From NCBI GenBank assembly GCA_002786065.1, contig NHNY01000012.1, positions 62,001-126,000 on the forward strand: 64,000 nucleotides of DNA, given 5' to 3'. This document shows, one piece after another, positions 1-9,975 of this stretch; position 1 is the stretch's first letter, and each line of letters begins with the position of its first letter. This stretch comes from Microcyclospora pomicola (taxonomy: Eukaryota; Ascomycota; Dothideomycetes; Capnodiales). The translations under genes and the position numbers were made by a program. The notes under the pieces are model-generated. The model was not told the origin of the DNA. It was given only the letters and a program-made list of their open reading frames with translations, and made no database searches.

Positions 1-300
1 AATCACATCCTCGTCTTCTAGGCCATAGTCATCGACTTCGGCGGTCGCAAGTGCGCGTCCCGGGAGGACATCGTGAAAGCCGGGGGGTGGTTGCTGCCCC
101 TCACGGATTTGTGGTGGCCGCCATGGAAGCTTCTCTATACCAGGGCGGTCGTGTGTTGGAATCTGCAGTCGATCTGACGGGACTTGATGAAGACGTGTCG
201 CAGCCTGTGTTGAGGTCAAGGCATGCTGCTCGAGCTGCTGAAGGGTGTTGTCTGGGATATCGTCAAGGTCGTCATCGTTGAAGAAGTCATCGTCGTCCAT
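1..300 (-). CDS. Rad26/ATRIP-like checkpoint protein, N-terminal fragment
   Basis: The first 100 codons of a minus-strand gene start with ATG at 300 and stay open to the left edge, so the rest lies outside the window. The fragment opens with a very acidic stretch (MDDDDFFNDDDLDDIPDNTL), followed by a Gln-rich helix (QQLEQHALTSTQAATRL) and a Pro-rich linker. This Asp-rich opening leading into 'DDxPxxTLxxLEQxA' resembles the start of fungal Rad26/UvsD (ATRIP) proteins, which recruit the ATR/Mec1 kinase to RPA-coated single-stranded DNA. The acidic N-terminus is the RPA-binding segment in that family. The identification rests on 100 residues and no catalytic motif, so another nuclear protein with an acidic leader is possible. 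It is transcribed divergently from the CDP-diacylglycerol synthase gene. Confidence 0.55.
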   Translation of the reverse strand, partial: MDDDDFFNDDDLDDIPDNTLQQLEQHALTSTQAATRLHQVPSDRLQIPTHDRPGIEKLPWRPPQIREGQQPPPGFHDVLPGRALATAEVDDYGLEDEDVI

Positions 301-830
301 AATGACGCGGGAAATGATCCATGGCGCAGCATTCCTGTTGTGCTTTCTAGCAAACTACTGGGTTCGACGGCCAGAGCTGCTTTCCATGTGTGTAAGCAGA
401 TGGACGAATATCGCACTGTCATATGAACATCACGATAACAAGTATCACATGCGCGTGGAAAAGTGTCGAGGTGCCGATGCGGATGCGAGTTCCTTTTCGC
501 GCCAAGCACGTGAAGACTGACGCCAATGCTGCAGGATACGTCAGGCATCAGAAATCCGGCGACGACAACAAATTCCAACATCCACTCCCCCCCTCAATCT
601 TTCCATGAACCGCCTGCCATCGGACAGACTGTCATCGTACCAGCTCTATTTCGCTCGGCGGACGCGTGAGAGCGTTTAACAACACCTCCAATTTCCGCTA
701 CATATGCTTGATCTACGACACGTGCTCCACCATTCCCAGACGTCTTGATCAGGAACTTTCGGTTCAACAGGCTTCTGCAAAGTAACAAGACTTCGGATAA
801 ATCCAGTGGCGGAGGAGAACCCTCGCGATC
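301..830. other. intergenic, divergent promoter region
   Basis: This is the spacer between two divergent start codons (Rad26-like at 300 minus, CDP-DAG synthase at 831 plus). No open frame here resembles a protein. It must hold both promoters, but I can point to no convincing TATA box or repeated motif. Confidence 0.6.
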
Positions 831-2480
831 ATGACGAAACCTCGGGCGAGCAATATCAAGTTCCAGCACAGTGAGTCCTCTCGAAGCTCAAGGACGAGCA
901 TTAGGAAAACACCAGGAATGACTTGTTAGCAGGCGACCGGAGCCCTTCCACGTCACGAAGTAGCGCGACTAAGAGTCCGACGCGCAATGGTCATCGTTCG
1001 AGATCGCAAGATGTCCGTCGACCGATTCCGGAGAGGACCGACACGAACGCGAGTGGTTGGGCGACGGACAATGAAGATGAGGTAGGCCTGGAGATCATAC
1101 GGTCGATCGCTACAGACGTCAGGACGCTCTATTGACAGCACGACAGAAGTCTGAGTCCCCAGCAGCCCCCGCGCAGTCTGAGTTTGAGAAAAAGAAGCAA
1201 GCCTTCATCACGCGCGCCATATGGACGATAGTCATGATCGGAATCTTCTTCGGATCCATGTTCGCCGGACATATCTATGTCATCATCATTGCAACTGCCG
1301 TGCAAATCATCAGCTTCAAGGAAGTCATTGCGATCGCCAACGTACCGTCACGGGCCAGGAGTCTACGCTTCACCAAGACTTTGAACTGGTACTTCCTTGG
1401 GTCTACCATGTACTTTCTCTATGGCGAGAGCGTGATTTACTATTTCAAGCATATTGTGTTGATTGATCGTGTGCTGCTACCGTTCGCAACACATCACCGC
1501 TTCATCAGCTTCATGCTTTACGTCATGGGTAAGCGTGATAGACTCGAACATACGACAGCTCATACTAATCACCGCTTACAGGTTTTGTGTTCTTTGTTGC
1601 CTCCCTTCAAAAAGGTCACTACCGCTTTCAGTTCACTCAATTCGCATGGACCCATATGGCGCTCTATTTGATCGTCGTGCAAGCCCACTTCATCATGAAC
1701 AACATCTTTGAGGGCATGATTTGGTTCTTCTTGCCAGTGTCGCTGGTCATTACCAACGATATCTTCGCCTACATCTGTGGTATCACATTTGGTCGAACGC
1801 AGTTGATCAAGCTGAGTCCCAAGAAGACTGTAGAAGGTAATACCACCGGTCTGGCAACAAGACGATCACTGCTAACTTTACCAGGCTTCGTCGGTGCTTG
1901 GATCTGTACCATTCTATTCGGCGTGGGACTAACCAACGTTCTCATGCGCTACAAATACTTCATTTGCCCCGTTAACGACCTGGGTGCGAATATCTTTACT
2001 GGACTACAATGCGAGCCGAACCCAGTCTTCATACCCCACTCATACCACATCCCGTTCATTCCCCACAACTGGACACTCCTACCGACAACCGTAACTGTAT
2101 CGCCAATGCAGTTCCACATCTTGGCCATGGCAACCTTTGCGTCTCTCATCGCACCGTTCGGTGGTTTCTTTGCCTCGGGCCTGAAACGTACATTCAACAT
2201 CAAGGATTTTGGCGATTCGATCCCCGGACACGGCGGCATGACAGACCGTATGGACTGTCAGTTCATCATGGGCTTCTTCGCATTCATGTACTATCAGAGC
2301 TTCATCGCAGTCTACAAAGCGTCGATCGGCTCAGTTATTGAAACCGCAATCACCGGCTTGACCCCCGAAGAACAAATGGAGGTCGTGAAGGGACTGGCCA
2401 AGCATTTGTACAACCAAGGCCAGGTCAGTATCAAAGTGCTGGAATATCTAGGCGAAAACATGCACGCCCAGATCCGGTGA
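831..2480 (+). CDS. CDS1: CDP-diacylglycerol synthase (phosphatidate cytidylyltransferase)
   Basis: It makes CDP-diacylglycerol from phosphatidate and CTP, the branch-point precursor of phosphatidylinositol, phosphatidylserine and cardiolipin in the ER membrane. Proposed exons are 831-870, 930-1081, 1147-1528, 1582-1836 and 1885-2480, giving 474 residues (yeast Cds1 is 457). The N-terminal ~70 residues are Ser/Arg-rich and cytosolic, followed by several membrane helices (from IWTIVMIGIFFGS). The family signature lies near the C-terminus: SGLKRTFNIKDFGDSIPGHG followed by GMTDRMD, with the conserved K-D and HGG-x-DR-x-D residues. The intron at 1529-1581 has a perfect tactaat branch site. The intron at 1837-1884 is 48 bases and contains no in-frame stop, but conserved protein sequence (KTVEG-F-GAW) shows it is spliced. 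Exon 1 and the 1147 acceptor are the least certain parts. Confidence 0.93.
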
Positions 2481-3084
2481 TGCGGACGGAAGTGGTAATG
2501 ACGATTATGTTCGACGTGACCGCACATAAGCGGCACCTGTGATACCCAGCGAGCGGCAAGATGCGAATTATGCGGTCTTTGCGCAGTCCCTGCCGAGTGC
2601 AGCAATTTGGCGAGCACCCGTACGCACATAGCTGCTGTATTCGGGCCTAATCAATCATTCTTGAACATACCCTATGTATGTATATCCATGGACCACGAGC
2701 ATGAAAAGAGTTTTCCTCGTGAGCCGCATGTGCCTGGACCCGGTCATCAATGGAAGCGGCTGGAAGTCTATTTAAGGTAAAGTGGAGTGTGGGGAGAGCT
2801 GGGGCCGTCGAAGGCCGGGGCGGGGTTGAAGATGCACCGTCTCTCAATGCTCGTGTCGCATGTGTTTACCATCAGGCCCGTGCAATTGATCCAGACTCCT
2901 CTCACCGCTTGTATCCGTCCTTCTTTCTGTATAATTCTCTTCTTGATCTCAAGGAGAACATCTTCCCTTCACTGCTTGTACAATAGCTGTAGAACGAGCG
3001 AATAGGCAGTCTCGTAGCTTCGAAGCTCGACTACAGACAGATAGCCGCAACCTTCTCAACATTACACCTTGACTCAATCAAACT
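2481..3084 (+). other. intergenic, glycogen phosphorylase promoter and leader
   Basis: This is 604 bases without a gene. It carries a TATA-like tatttaag at about 2769, a G-rich cluster of CreA-type motifs (listed separately), and a pyrimidine-rich stretch at about 2895-2985, typical of a highly expressed fungal leader, before the ATG at 3085. Confidence 0.5.
2782..2825 (+). promoter_or_regulatory. cluster of five CreA/Mig1-type SYGGRG motifs
   Basis: Within 44 bases there are five matches to SYGGRG: GTGGAG (2782), GTGGGG (2789), CTGGGG (2799), CCGGGG (2815) and GCGGGG (2820). CreA, the Mig1-type carbon catabolite repressor of filamentous fungi, binds SYGGRG, and closely paired sites are the functional arrangement. 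The cluster sits ~260 bases upstream of the glycogen phosphorylase start codon. Glucose regulation of that gene is therefore plausible but inferred from motif density only. Confidence 0.4.
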
Positions 3085-6000
3085 ATGGCTACTACCACCC
3101 GAGAACGCAAGGCTTCGTCCTCTGCCCCAATCACCGACTTCCAGGGCCCAGTCGGTCCTCCTGGCATCTCGCGGCCAAAGCACAAGAGAACTGCTACCGG
3201 GTTCGGTCCACAAGAAATCAAGAGCGTAGAAGCAAGCATTCCCGAGTCACAAAGAAGTGCGTGGAAGAAATTCGTAAGATACTATTCTGTTGAAAGAGTA
3301 CGGCTACGGATGACTGACCTCCTATGCTGTAGTCTGCTCAAGAATTCACGTCAAAGGACCAGTTTGCTGCAGAAGTCGTCAGACATGTCGAGACTACCTT
3401 GGCTCGATCACTCTACAACTGTGATGAAGCGTAAGCTTGCTTCAGATCCTAGTTCAGGCCAATCATGACAGCTGACCGACCACAGGGCGGCATATGCAGC
3501 TACTGCGCTGGCTTTCAGGGACAGACTTGTCATTGAGTGGAACAGAACCCAGCAGCAGCAAACCTTTGCCGACCCGAAAAGAGTATACTGTGAGATACGC
3601 GGCCAAGCTAGCAGACAGACAGAACGAAACTGACTCATTCTCAGACCTGTCGCTCGAATTCCTCATGGGGCGTGCCCTTGATAATGCCATGTTGAATGTT
3701 GGTCAGAAGGATGCAGCCAAAGGTACATGAACACATCTGCCGAAATGCCTCACGCTAACAACAATCCAGCTGGTCTTGCGGAACTCGGTTTCAGGATGGA
3801 AGACGTTATTGCTCAAGAGAGGGATGCTGCTCTCGGTAATGGTGGTTTGGGTCGTCTCGCGGCCTGCTTCCTCGATTCGCTTGCCAGCCTGAATTACCCG
3901 GCCTGGGGCTACGCTCTACGCTACCGTTACGGCATATTTCGCCAAGAGATTGTTGATGGATATCAAGTCGAGGTCCCTGATTACTGGCTGGATTTCAATC
4001 CCTGGGAGTTCCCGCGCCACGACGTTACTGTAGACATCCAGTTTTATGGCAACGTCCGCAAGTTCCAAGATGACACCGGCAAGGAAGTCAGCAAGTGGGA
4101 GAATGGTGAGGTCGTTACGGCTGTAGCCTATGACGCTCCCGTACCCGGCTACGGAACCAGGACGACAAACAACCTCCGTCTATGGTCTAGCAAGGCTTCA
4201 GGTGGCGAGTTTGACTTCACCAAGGTAAGATTTGAAAGGGTCTAGAGGGAAGAGAAACGTGCGGCTAATCGTTCATTAGTTCAACTCTGGCGAGTACGAA
4301 GCTTCTGTGGCGGACCAGCAACGTGCAGAGACGATCTCCGCAGTGCTCTACCCGAATGACAGCCTCGACCGTGGTAAAGAGCTTCGTCTCAAGCAGCAGT
4401 ACTTTTGGTGCGCTGCATCACTGTTCGACATTGTCCGTCGTTTCAAGAAGTCGAAGAAGGCGTGGAGCGAATTTCCCAACCAGGTTGCAATCCAGCTCAA
4501 CGACACTCACCCCACCCTGGCTATTCCAGAGCTTCAACGCATTCTGATCGACCAGGAAGGGTTGGACTGGGACGAGGCATGGAGCATTGTGACCAAGACT
4601 TTCGGCTACACCAACCACACGGTCCTTCCTGAGGCGCTCGAGAAATGGTCTGTCCCGTTGATCCAACACCTTCTGCCACGCCACCTGCAGATCATTTACG
4701 ATATCAACCTGCACTTCCTCCAATACGTCGAACGTAACTTCCCCAAGGAGCGAGAATTACTCGGACGGATCTCAATCATCGAAGAGTCACAGCCGAAGAT
4801 GGTTCGTATGGCATACTTGGCTGTTATTGGCAGTCACAAGGTCAACGGTGTCGCTGAGCTGCACTCCGATCTGATCAAAACCACCATCTTCAAAGACTTC
4901 GTCAAGATCTACGGCCCAGACAAGTTCACCAACGTCACCAACGGTATTACACCGAGACGCTGGCTGCACCAAGCCAACCCACGTCTTTCTGAGTTGATTG
5001 CGAGCAAGCTTGGTGGGTACGACTTCCTTCGCGATTTAACCCAGCTCTCCAAGCTCGAGGCATTCGTGGATGACAAGGACTTCCGCAAAGAATTCCAGGA
5101 GATCAAGTATGCCAATAAAGTTCGTCTCGCCAAGTACATCAAGGAAAAGAACGAGATTTCAGTCAACCCTGCGAGCCTGTTCGACATTCAGGTAAAGCGT
5201 ATGCACGAATACAAGCGTCAGCAGCTCAACATATTCGGTGTCATCCACAGGTATCTGGAGATCAAGGCGATGTCACCAGAAGATCGTAAGAAGGTCCAAC
5301 CGCGCGTCTCCATCTTTGGAGGCAAGGCAGCGCCTGGATACTGGATGGCCAAGACTGTCATACATTTGATCAACCAGGTCGGCAAAGTCATAAATGCTGA
5401 CAAGGATGTCGGTGATCTGCTCAAGGTTGTTTTCCTCGAAGACTACAACGTGAGTAAGGCGGAAATGATCTGTCCAGCCAGTGATATCAGTGAGCACATT
5501 TCTACTGCTGGTACGGAGGCGTCCGGGACCTCGAACATGAAGGTAAGCACATTCTCCAATTGCAAACTTACGAAAAGTCTTCCTGCTAATCAGAACCAGT
5601 TCGTCTTGAATGGTGGTCTCGTCATTGGTACCTGCGACGGTGCAAACGTGGAACTGACACGTGAGTGCGGCGAGGACAACATCTTCCTTTTTGGCAACCT
5701 CGCCGAGGACGTCGAAGATCTCCGCCATGCCCACTTCTACTCGGAATTCCACTTGGACCCCATGCTCCAGCGTGTATTCGAAACCATCAAATCCGGTATG
5801 TTTGGCGATGCCAACCAATTCTCCGCGCTCGTCAACTCAATCGTGGAACACGGCGACTACTACCTGGTATCGGACGACTTCAAGAGCTACATCGATACGC
5901 ACAAGTTGATCGATGAGGCCTACAAGGACCAGGCCACCTGGTTGACCAAGACCATCACTGCTGTCAGCCGCATGGGCTTCTTCTCCAGTGATCGCTGCAT

Positions 6001-6124
6001 TGACGAGTATGCCGAGATGATTTGGAATGTGAGTCTATACGTCTATGTTGTTGTGAATGTTAAGTACAAAACTGACATTGCATTTCAGGTGGAGCCACTG
6101 AAGCCAAGAGAAAATGATCTCTAG
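3085..6124 (+). CDS. GPH1: glycogen phosphorylase
   Basis: It cleaves alpha-1,4-linked glucose from glycogen with phosphate, releasing glucose 1-phosphate. Proposed exons are 3085-3273, 3333-3430, 3486-3589, 3645-3722, 3770-4224, 4280-5542, 5600-6028 and 6089-6124, giving 883 residues (yeast 902). Clear family blocks are [64 protein letters not shown] and the PLP-lysine block [15 protein letters not shown]. The PLP lysine (about residue 729) is the last codon of exon 6. The N-terminus contains [15 protein letters not shown] (Thr36/Thr38), matching the yeast segment where PKA phosphorylates the enzyme to activate it, so phospho-regulation is probably kept. The introns at 5543-5599 and 6029-6088 are multiples of three with no stop, so unspliced RNA would still read through. 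Confidence 0.96.
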
Positions 6125-6543
6125 AGCCTCCATTTGTGGATGGCGAAAGATTACAATCAAGCTGAACTACCCTACTGGTGTATTTTCCAACAACGGGCCG
6201 GCGCTGGGACAATAGGACATGGGGCTATGGAAATTGTATGACGAGACGACAAAAGTGTGGGCACGATTTCTCGGACGATAATGGTAGCTGATAGTGATGT
6301 GTACGACTTGTATGGAGTGGTGTCCTATGCTTCACCCTGCACTGTGCTCACATCTATAAAGCGTTGTCGAACAAACATAAATTCCACGTAGGCAACCTTA
6401 CATGATTCCCACACAATGAGCTCATTACACGCCCCGGGAAGCCCATCAATGGACACCATGGGCTTCTCGGAAACCCCAAACGCCTTGCTGGATCTTGGTA
6501 TCTCATGATAACAACAGCTTCATACCCGATGGATTTCTCGTCC
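6125..6543. other. intergenic between converging genes
   Basis: Both neighbouring genes end into this 419-base gap, so it should contain the two 3' untranslated regions and poly(A) sites. The only structure I see is a strong inverted repeat at 6434-6470, listed separately. Confidence 0.5.
6434..6470. repeat. 13-base inverted repeat (hairpin)
   Basis: Arms ccgggaagcccat (6434-6446) and atgggcttctcgg (6458-6470) are complementary with one mismatch and are separated by an 11-base loop. It lies between two converging genes and would form a stable hairpin in RNA from either strand. Role unknown. Confidence 0.7.
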
Positions 6544-7776
6544 TCATATCAAGTCCGCGGCTTTAGTACGCGGTTTCTTGACCTTCTTTGTTGCATCCGA
6601 CGGCTGCTCGACTGCTTGCTTCGCTGCTAGCTTCTGTGCCTTCAGCAACTCTTTCCGTGCCTTCGTTCTGACAGCAGCCTCGGCATCGACGTCAGAGTCA
6701 GCAGACTTTGCCTTCTTCCCGCTAGGTAGGAGTGTACGCATTTTGCCGTCCGGGCCTGGTATCTCAATGCTCTTCTCGTCTTCTGCTCCAGCCTCAAGCA
6801 ATGCTCGTGTTCGTTTCTTTGACGGCTTCACAGCTGGTGCTTCCTCAAGGACATCCTTCTCGTCCGCCCACAGCTCATCCGTCATCCAAATTGGCAGCGC
6901 GGCCGTGTTTGGTCCTTTGATGTGAATGGCCCGCACGTTCTGCCATTTCTGTGGCACTGACTTGTCTACCAGTTCTCTGACGACAGCCACGATGTTCTCT
7001 TGCAATTGAGCCGCCTGCATGTCTGCATCGCCCACTCTTACCGCCGTGGTGGTGGAGGGCGATAAATGTACCAGTGCGCAGTGGAGAGCTCGCTCGATTT
7101 CCCGCGCAACATCAGAAGGCTTAATGTCATCTTTCACTACTTTACTACCTCCTTCCGAGAGCTTGCGGCGCTTATTGCCCTGTTCGTCCTTGGTTTGTCG
7201 TCTTCCCTCCAATGTCACCGGGATTGGTCGTTTAGCACCGCCTCGGTAGAAGACCTTGCCAAGGACCTTGGGCAGGTATGTGATGATTCGGTCGTCCGCG
7301 AGGAACACGTCGAACTCGGCGCACAATTGTCGTCGAGTCTCGTACGACTTGTACCGCGCCTTCAGTTTCTCCAAACCAATGACCTTCTGCAACCGCTGGC
7401 CCAGCTCTACTGGGAAAGAAGGCTCAGCAACGAGATCTTTGTATTTGCGTTGCGGATCGGCGGTGATCAGACAGATGCGCAAGGTTTTGTCTGCAAGGTC
7501 GTGGAAGGGATGAGGTAGGCCGATCTTGGTTGGCTTCAGGCGCTTCTTGTCCACGACATGCTTCTTGGTCGTCAGCACAAGCCATACAGGGGTCGAGTCT
7601 TCGGCGTCTTGATCGTCGGCGTCTGCCAGCAAGTTCGTCTTGTCTGCGGACAATTTGCGACCTTCATCGTCGGCTTGAATCTTTCGAAGTAAAGCGGATG
7701 CAGCACGTAATGTTTGGTCTGACGATAGGGGAGTTTCGGACGGCGGCGCCGCGACCGTGGTTCGTGAGGGCGACAT
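6544..7776 (-). CDS. ribosomal L1-domain nucleolar protein (Utp30/Cic1-like)
   Basis: This is a 410-residue single-exon gene. Residues about 85-330 form a ribosomal L1-type domain (segments LKPTKIGLPHPFHDL, LRICLITADPQRKYKDLV, FDVFLADDRIITYLPKVLGK, VFYRGGAKRPIPVTL). The C-terminal ~100 residues are Lys/Arg/Ala-rich and suit nucleolar RNA binding. In fungi, stand-alone L1-domain proteins of this type (Utp30, Cic1/Nsa3; human RSL1D1) act in pre-ribosome assembly. I cannot tell which of the two this is. I chose the ATG at 7776 (MSPSRTTVAAPP) because the open frame further upstream has no conserved sequence and begins in what looks like leader. It converges with glycogen phosphorylase. Confidence 0.8.
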   Translation of the reverse strand: MSPSRTTVAAPPSETPLSSDQTLRAASALLRKIQADDEGRKLSADKTNLLADADDQDAEDSTPVWLVLTTKKHVVDKKRLKPTKIGLPHPFHDLADKTLRICLITADPQRKYKDLVAEPSFPVELGQRLQKVIGLEKLKARYKSYETRRQLCAEFDVFLADDRIITYLPKVLGKVFYRGGAKRPIPVTLEGRRQTKDEQGNKRRKLSEGGSKVVKDDIKPSDVAREIERALHCALVHLSPSTTTAVRVGDADMQAAQLQENIVAVVRELVDKSVPQKWQNVRAIHIKGPNTAALPIWMTDELWADEKDVLEEAPAVKPSKKRTRALLEAGAEDEKSIEIPGPDGKMRTLLPSGKKAKSADSDVDAEAAVRTKARKELLKAQKLAAKQAVEQPSDATKKVKKPRTKAADLI

Positions 7777-8760
7777 GATGTATGTGTGGAATGTGAACGA
7801 TATGAATCTGTAAAAACCAAGTCGACTGAAAAGACTGGAACTTGACCTCGTGAACTTTTTTGCGCTAGCACAGCAGCTGTCGGCGAAATCCCAGGCTGCG
7901 CCGACGACCATGTCGATCTCCGTACGTATTACGAGATTGCAACTTTTATCCATGCGGTGTTCCGTATACCGCAGACATCATCCCATGTTGTAGCTGCTCT
8001 ACGGCCTACTACACCGGAGGTACTGTATATCAACTGAAGACAACAATCGTTCCGCAGTGTGTCAGACGCGACACTTCTGGAATATCGGGACCAGTGGTAA
8101 ACAGGCAATCGCTTGCACCATTCGGCTGCCACGGGAGGCCGTGTTGAGTGTAAGCTGCCATAACATCACTTCTTTCTCGAATGGGTGATTTCGAGTGGAC
8201 TGCACAATGCAGACCCCGGAGTCTCTTGTACTAGGAAAGACTCACGGAGTATCATGCAGGAGTTAGTAACAGCCATCTCCGTATGCTGTGATGACTGAAT
8301 ATGTCGTTTCCGTATGTGAGGAGTCATCCATGCCTTGGATCGATCCCGGTGACAAGCTTCACTTGCTGCACACAAGCGTAGCTAGGTACAACAGTTGATG
8401 AATCTAGGGCGAGGATCTTTTGAATGTTCAAATCAATCAGAACAAAGCTGTTGTGAAAAACGATACAAAGCCTTTGTTTATGAGAATATTGAAACCCCTG
8501 TTTTGGGCAATGACCAAAACTACTTTGATTACATTTACCACTATCTAATGCTTTTGACACGTGAGTCGTTCCCCGACATGAGGAGACCGTGTTCATACAT
8601 CATTTCACGCTTGGCATAATTTACATGTGACAGGTCCGTGAACAAAAGAAGCTGGGTTGGCGGCTGTGCTGTTTGCTTCGTCGTTCCCTTTTCAGTGTCG
8701 ACCGAAACAACGTAGCAATCTCGCGAACCACGTTTACGTTGCCACCTTTTCCACTCCACA
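7777..8760. other. intergenic, divergent promoter region
   Basis: This is 984 bases between divergent starts. The segment at about 8395-8540 is clearly more AT-rich than its surroundings. Small open frames on both strands here show no recognisable protein features. No repeat or known element is evident. Confidence 0.5.
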
Positions 8761-9563
8761 ATGTCTGAATTCAACGAGTCTACAGCCCCTTCCATGGATG
8801 CCGCAACCGATTCAGACAGTTCTCTCAGCTCAGAAGAAGTGGTTATACAAGCTCCTGTTGCCATCACGGAGAAACGTGCGCACTTGGATGGGGTCGATGA
8901 TGCCGAGGACAATGGACCAACTCCCAGCAAGAAGTCAAAAGTCACGCCCAGGAAAACTGCTAGGGTCAAAATGTCCAAGATCATCTCCCCTCGTCCGCGT
9001 CAGGTATGTGCTGCGTCTTCGCTCCAAAGCATCGCACAGTGTTGACTTTTCAATTCGCGTCCAGGGTACAAACAAAATCATTCCTGGCCGTCCAATTCCG
9101 CGCACTTGGGAAGAAGCCAGCGAAGAGGACAAGATGCTAATCAAGATGCGCGATGAGAATCGTAGCTGGGCTGATATCAAGAGAGAATGGGAAGAATCCA
9201 CCCGCGAGGTAGTAGGCACCTCCACGCTTCCGAATCGCTACGCTCGATTGAAAGCGCTTTTGACATTTGTCACGGAAGCAGACTGTGCGCTTATGTTTGA
9301 AAGCTTGGCCGAGGTCGAGGCAGCGTTCCAGAAACAGAAATGGAACCTGATCGCCGAAAACGTGGCAGACAAAGGAGGGAACCAATACAAGGTATGTTGG
9401 AAAGTTGGGTATCAGTACGCACGTCGAAGGCAGGACGCTGATCGTTGTTCTCAAGGGCTCAACGCTTCAGCTTCAATATCGCAAAATGATGATGGAGCAT
9501 GGAACAGTGCCCCCAGCTTGGGTCGTCGCGCCTGATTTCGCGTCGAATGAAGACTCGGAGTGA
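8761..9563 (+). CDS. small Myb/SANT-like protein
   Basis: Three exons (8761-9003, 9065-9391, 9456-9563) give 225 residues. Residues ~1-80 are acidic and Ser-rich, then Lys/Pro-rich (PTPSKKSKVTPRKTARVK), like a flexible nuclear tail. Two helical modules follow with the tryptophan spacing of Myb/SANT-type domains: TWEEASEEDKMLIKMRDENR with SWADIKREWEE, and FQKQKWNLIAENVADKGGNQ running over the exon 2/3 junction into YKGSTLQLQYRKMM. Fungal genomes hold many such small proteins of unknown function, likely DNA- or chromatin-binding. Splicing to the last exon is inferred from the smooth continuation of the second module and its early stop (NEDSE). The acceptor there is AAG rather than CAG/TAG. Confidence 0.7.
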
Positions 9564-9975
9564 CGGATCAGTGCATACCCTCTCGGCAGCTTTCAGCTTT
9601 CTGTGTTCTGGAGGCATCTTTGCGATTCTGCTGCAAGGATTGTAGCTATCTTGAAGGGGGAAATTGAGCATGCCACGTTCATCGAGGTACTGACGAGTCT
9701 ATGAGAAGTCCCGTAGTTTGCTCAGAGCAGAATGCAATTTGAGACCAGGCATGCTTTTTCCTACAGAATTTTGAGAAATGTGAGGGTTCTTCACATCTCA
9801 GGTACCGTCTGTGTGACAGGTATGGGCCTGACATGTGATAGTGGTGCACTTGTACTGTGAAATCTTGTCAATAGTAAAAGTATAAGGTAGCACCATATCT
9901 TCGACACTCGAACTAGCACTACCAACAACAACCACCACAACCACCATTCTCTCGGCCACTATCAGCTCGACCGCC
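9564..9975. other. intergenic
   Basis: This is 412 bases without a supported gene. The part just before the next ATG is a run of CAAC/CACCA-rich sequence (about 9915-9950), typical of a fungal 5' leader. Confidence 0.5.

Noticed and set aside
5273-5818. 181-codon antisense frame opposite glycogen phosphorylase
   Set aside because: It overlaps a highly conserved coding exon and has no domain; it is a shadow of the sense gene.
7777-7953. N-terminal extension of the L1-domain protein by 59 residues
   Set aside because: The upstream part has no conserved-looking sequence and a good ATG lies at 7776 right before the usual N-terminus.
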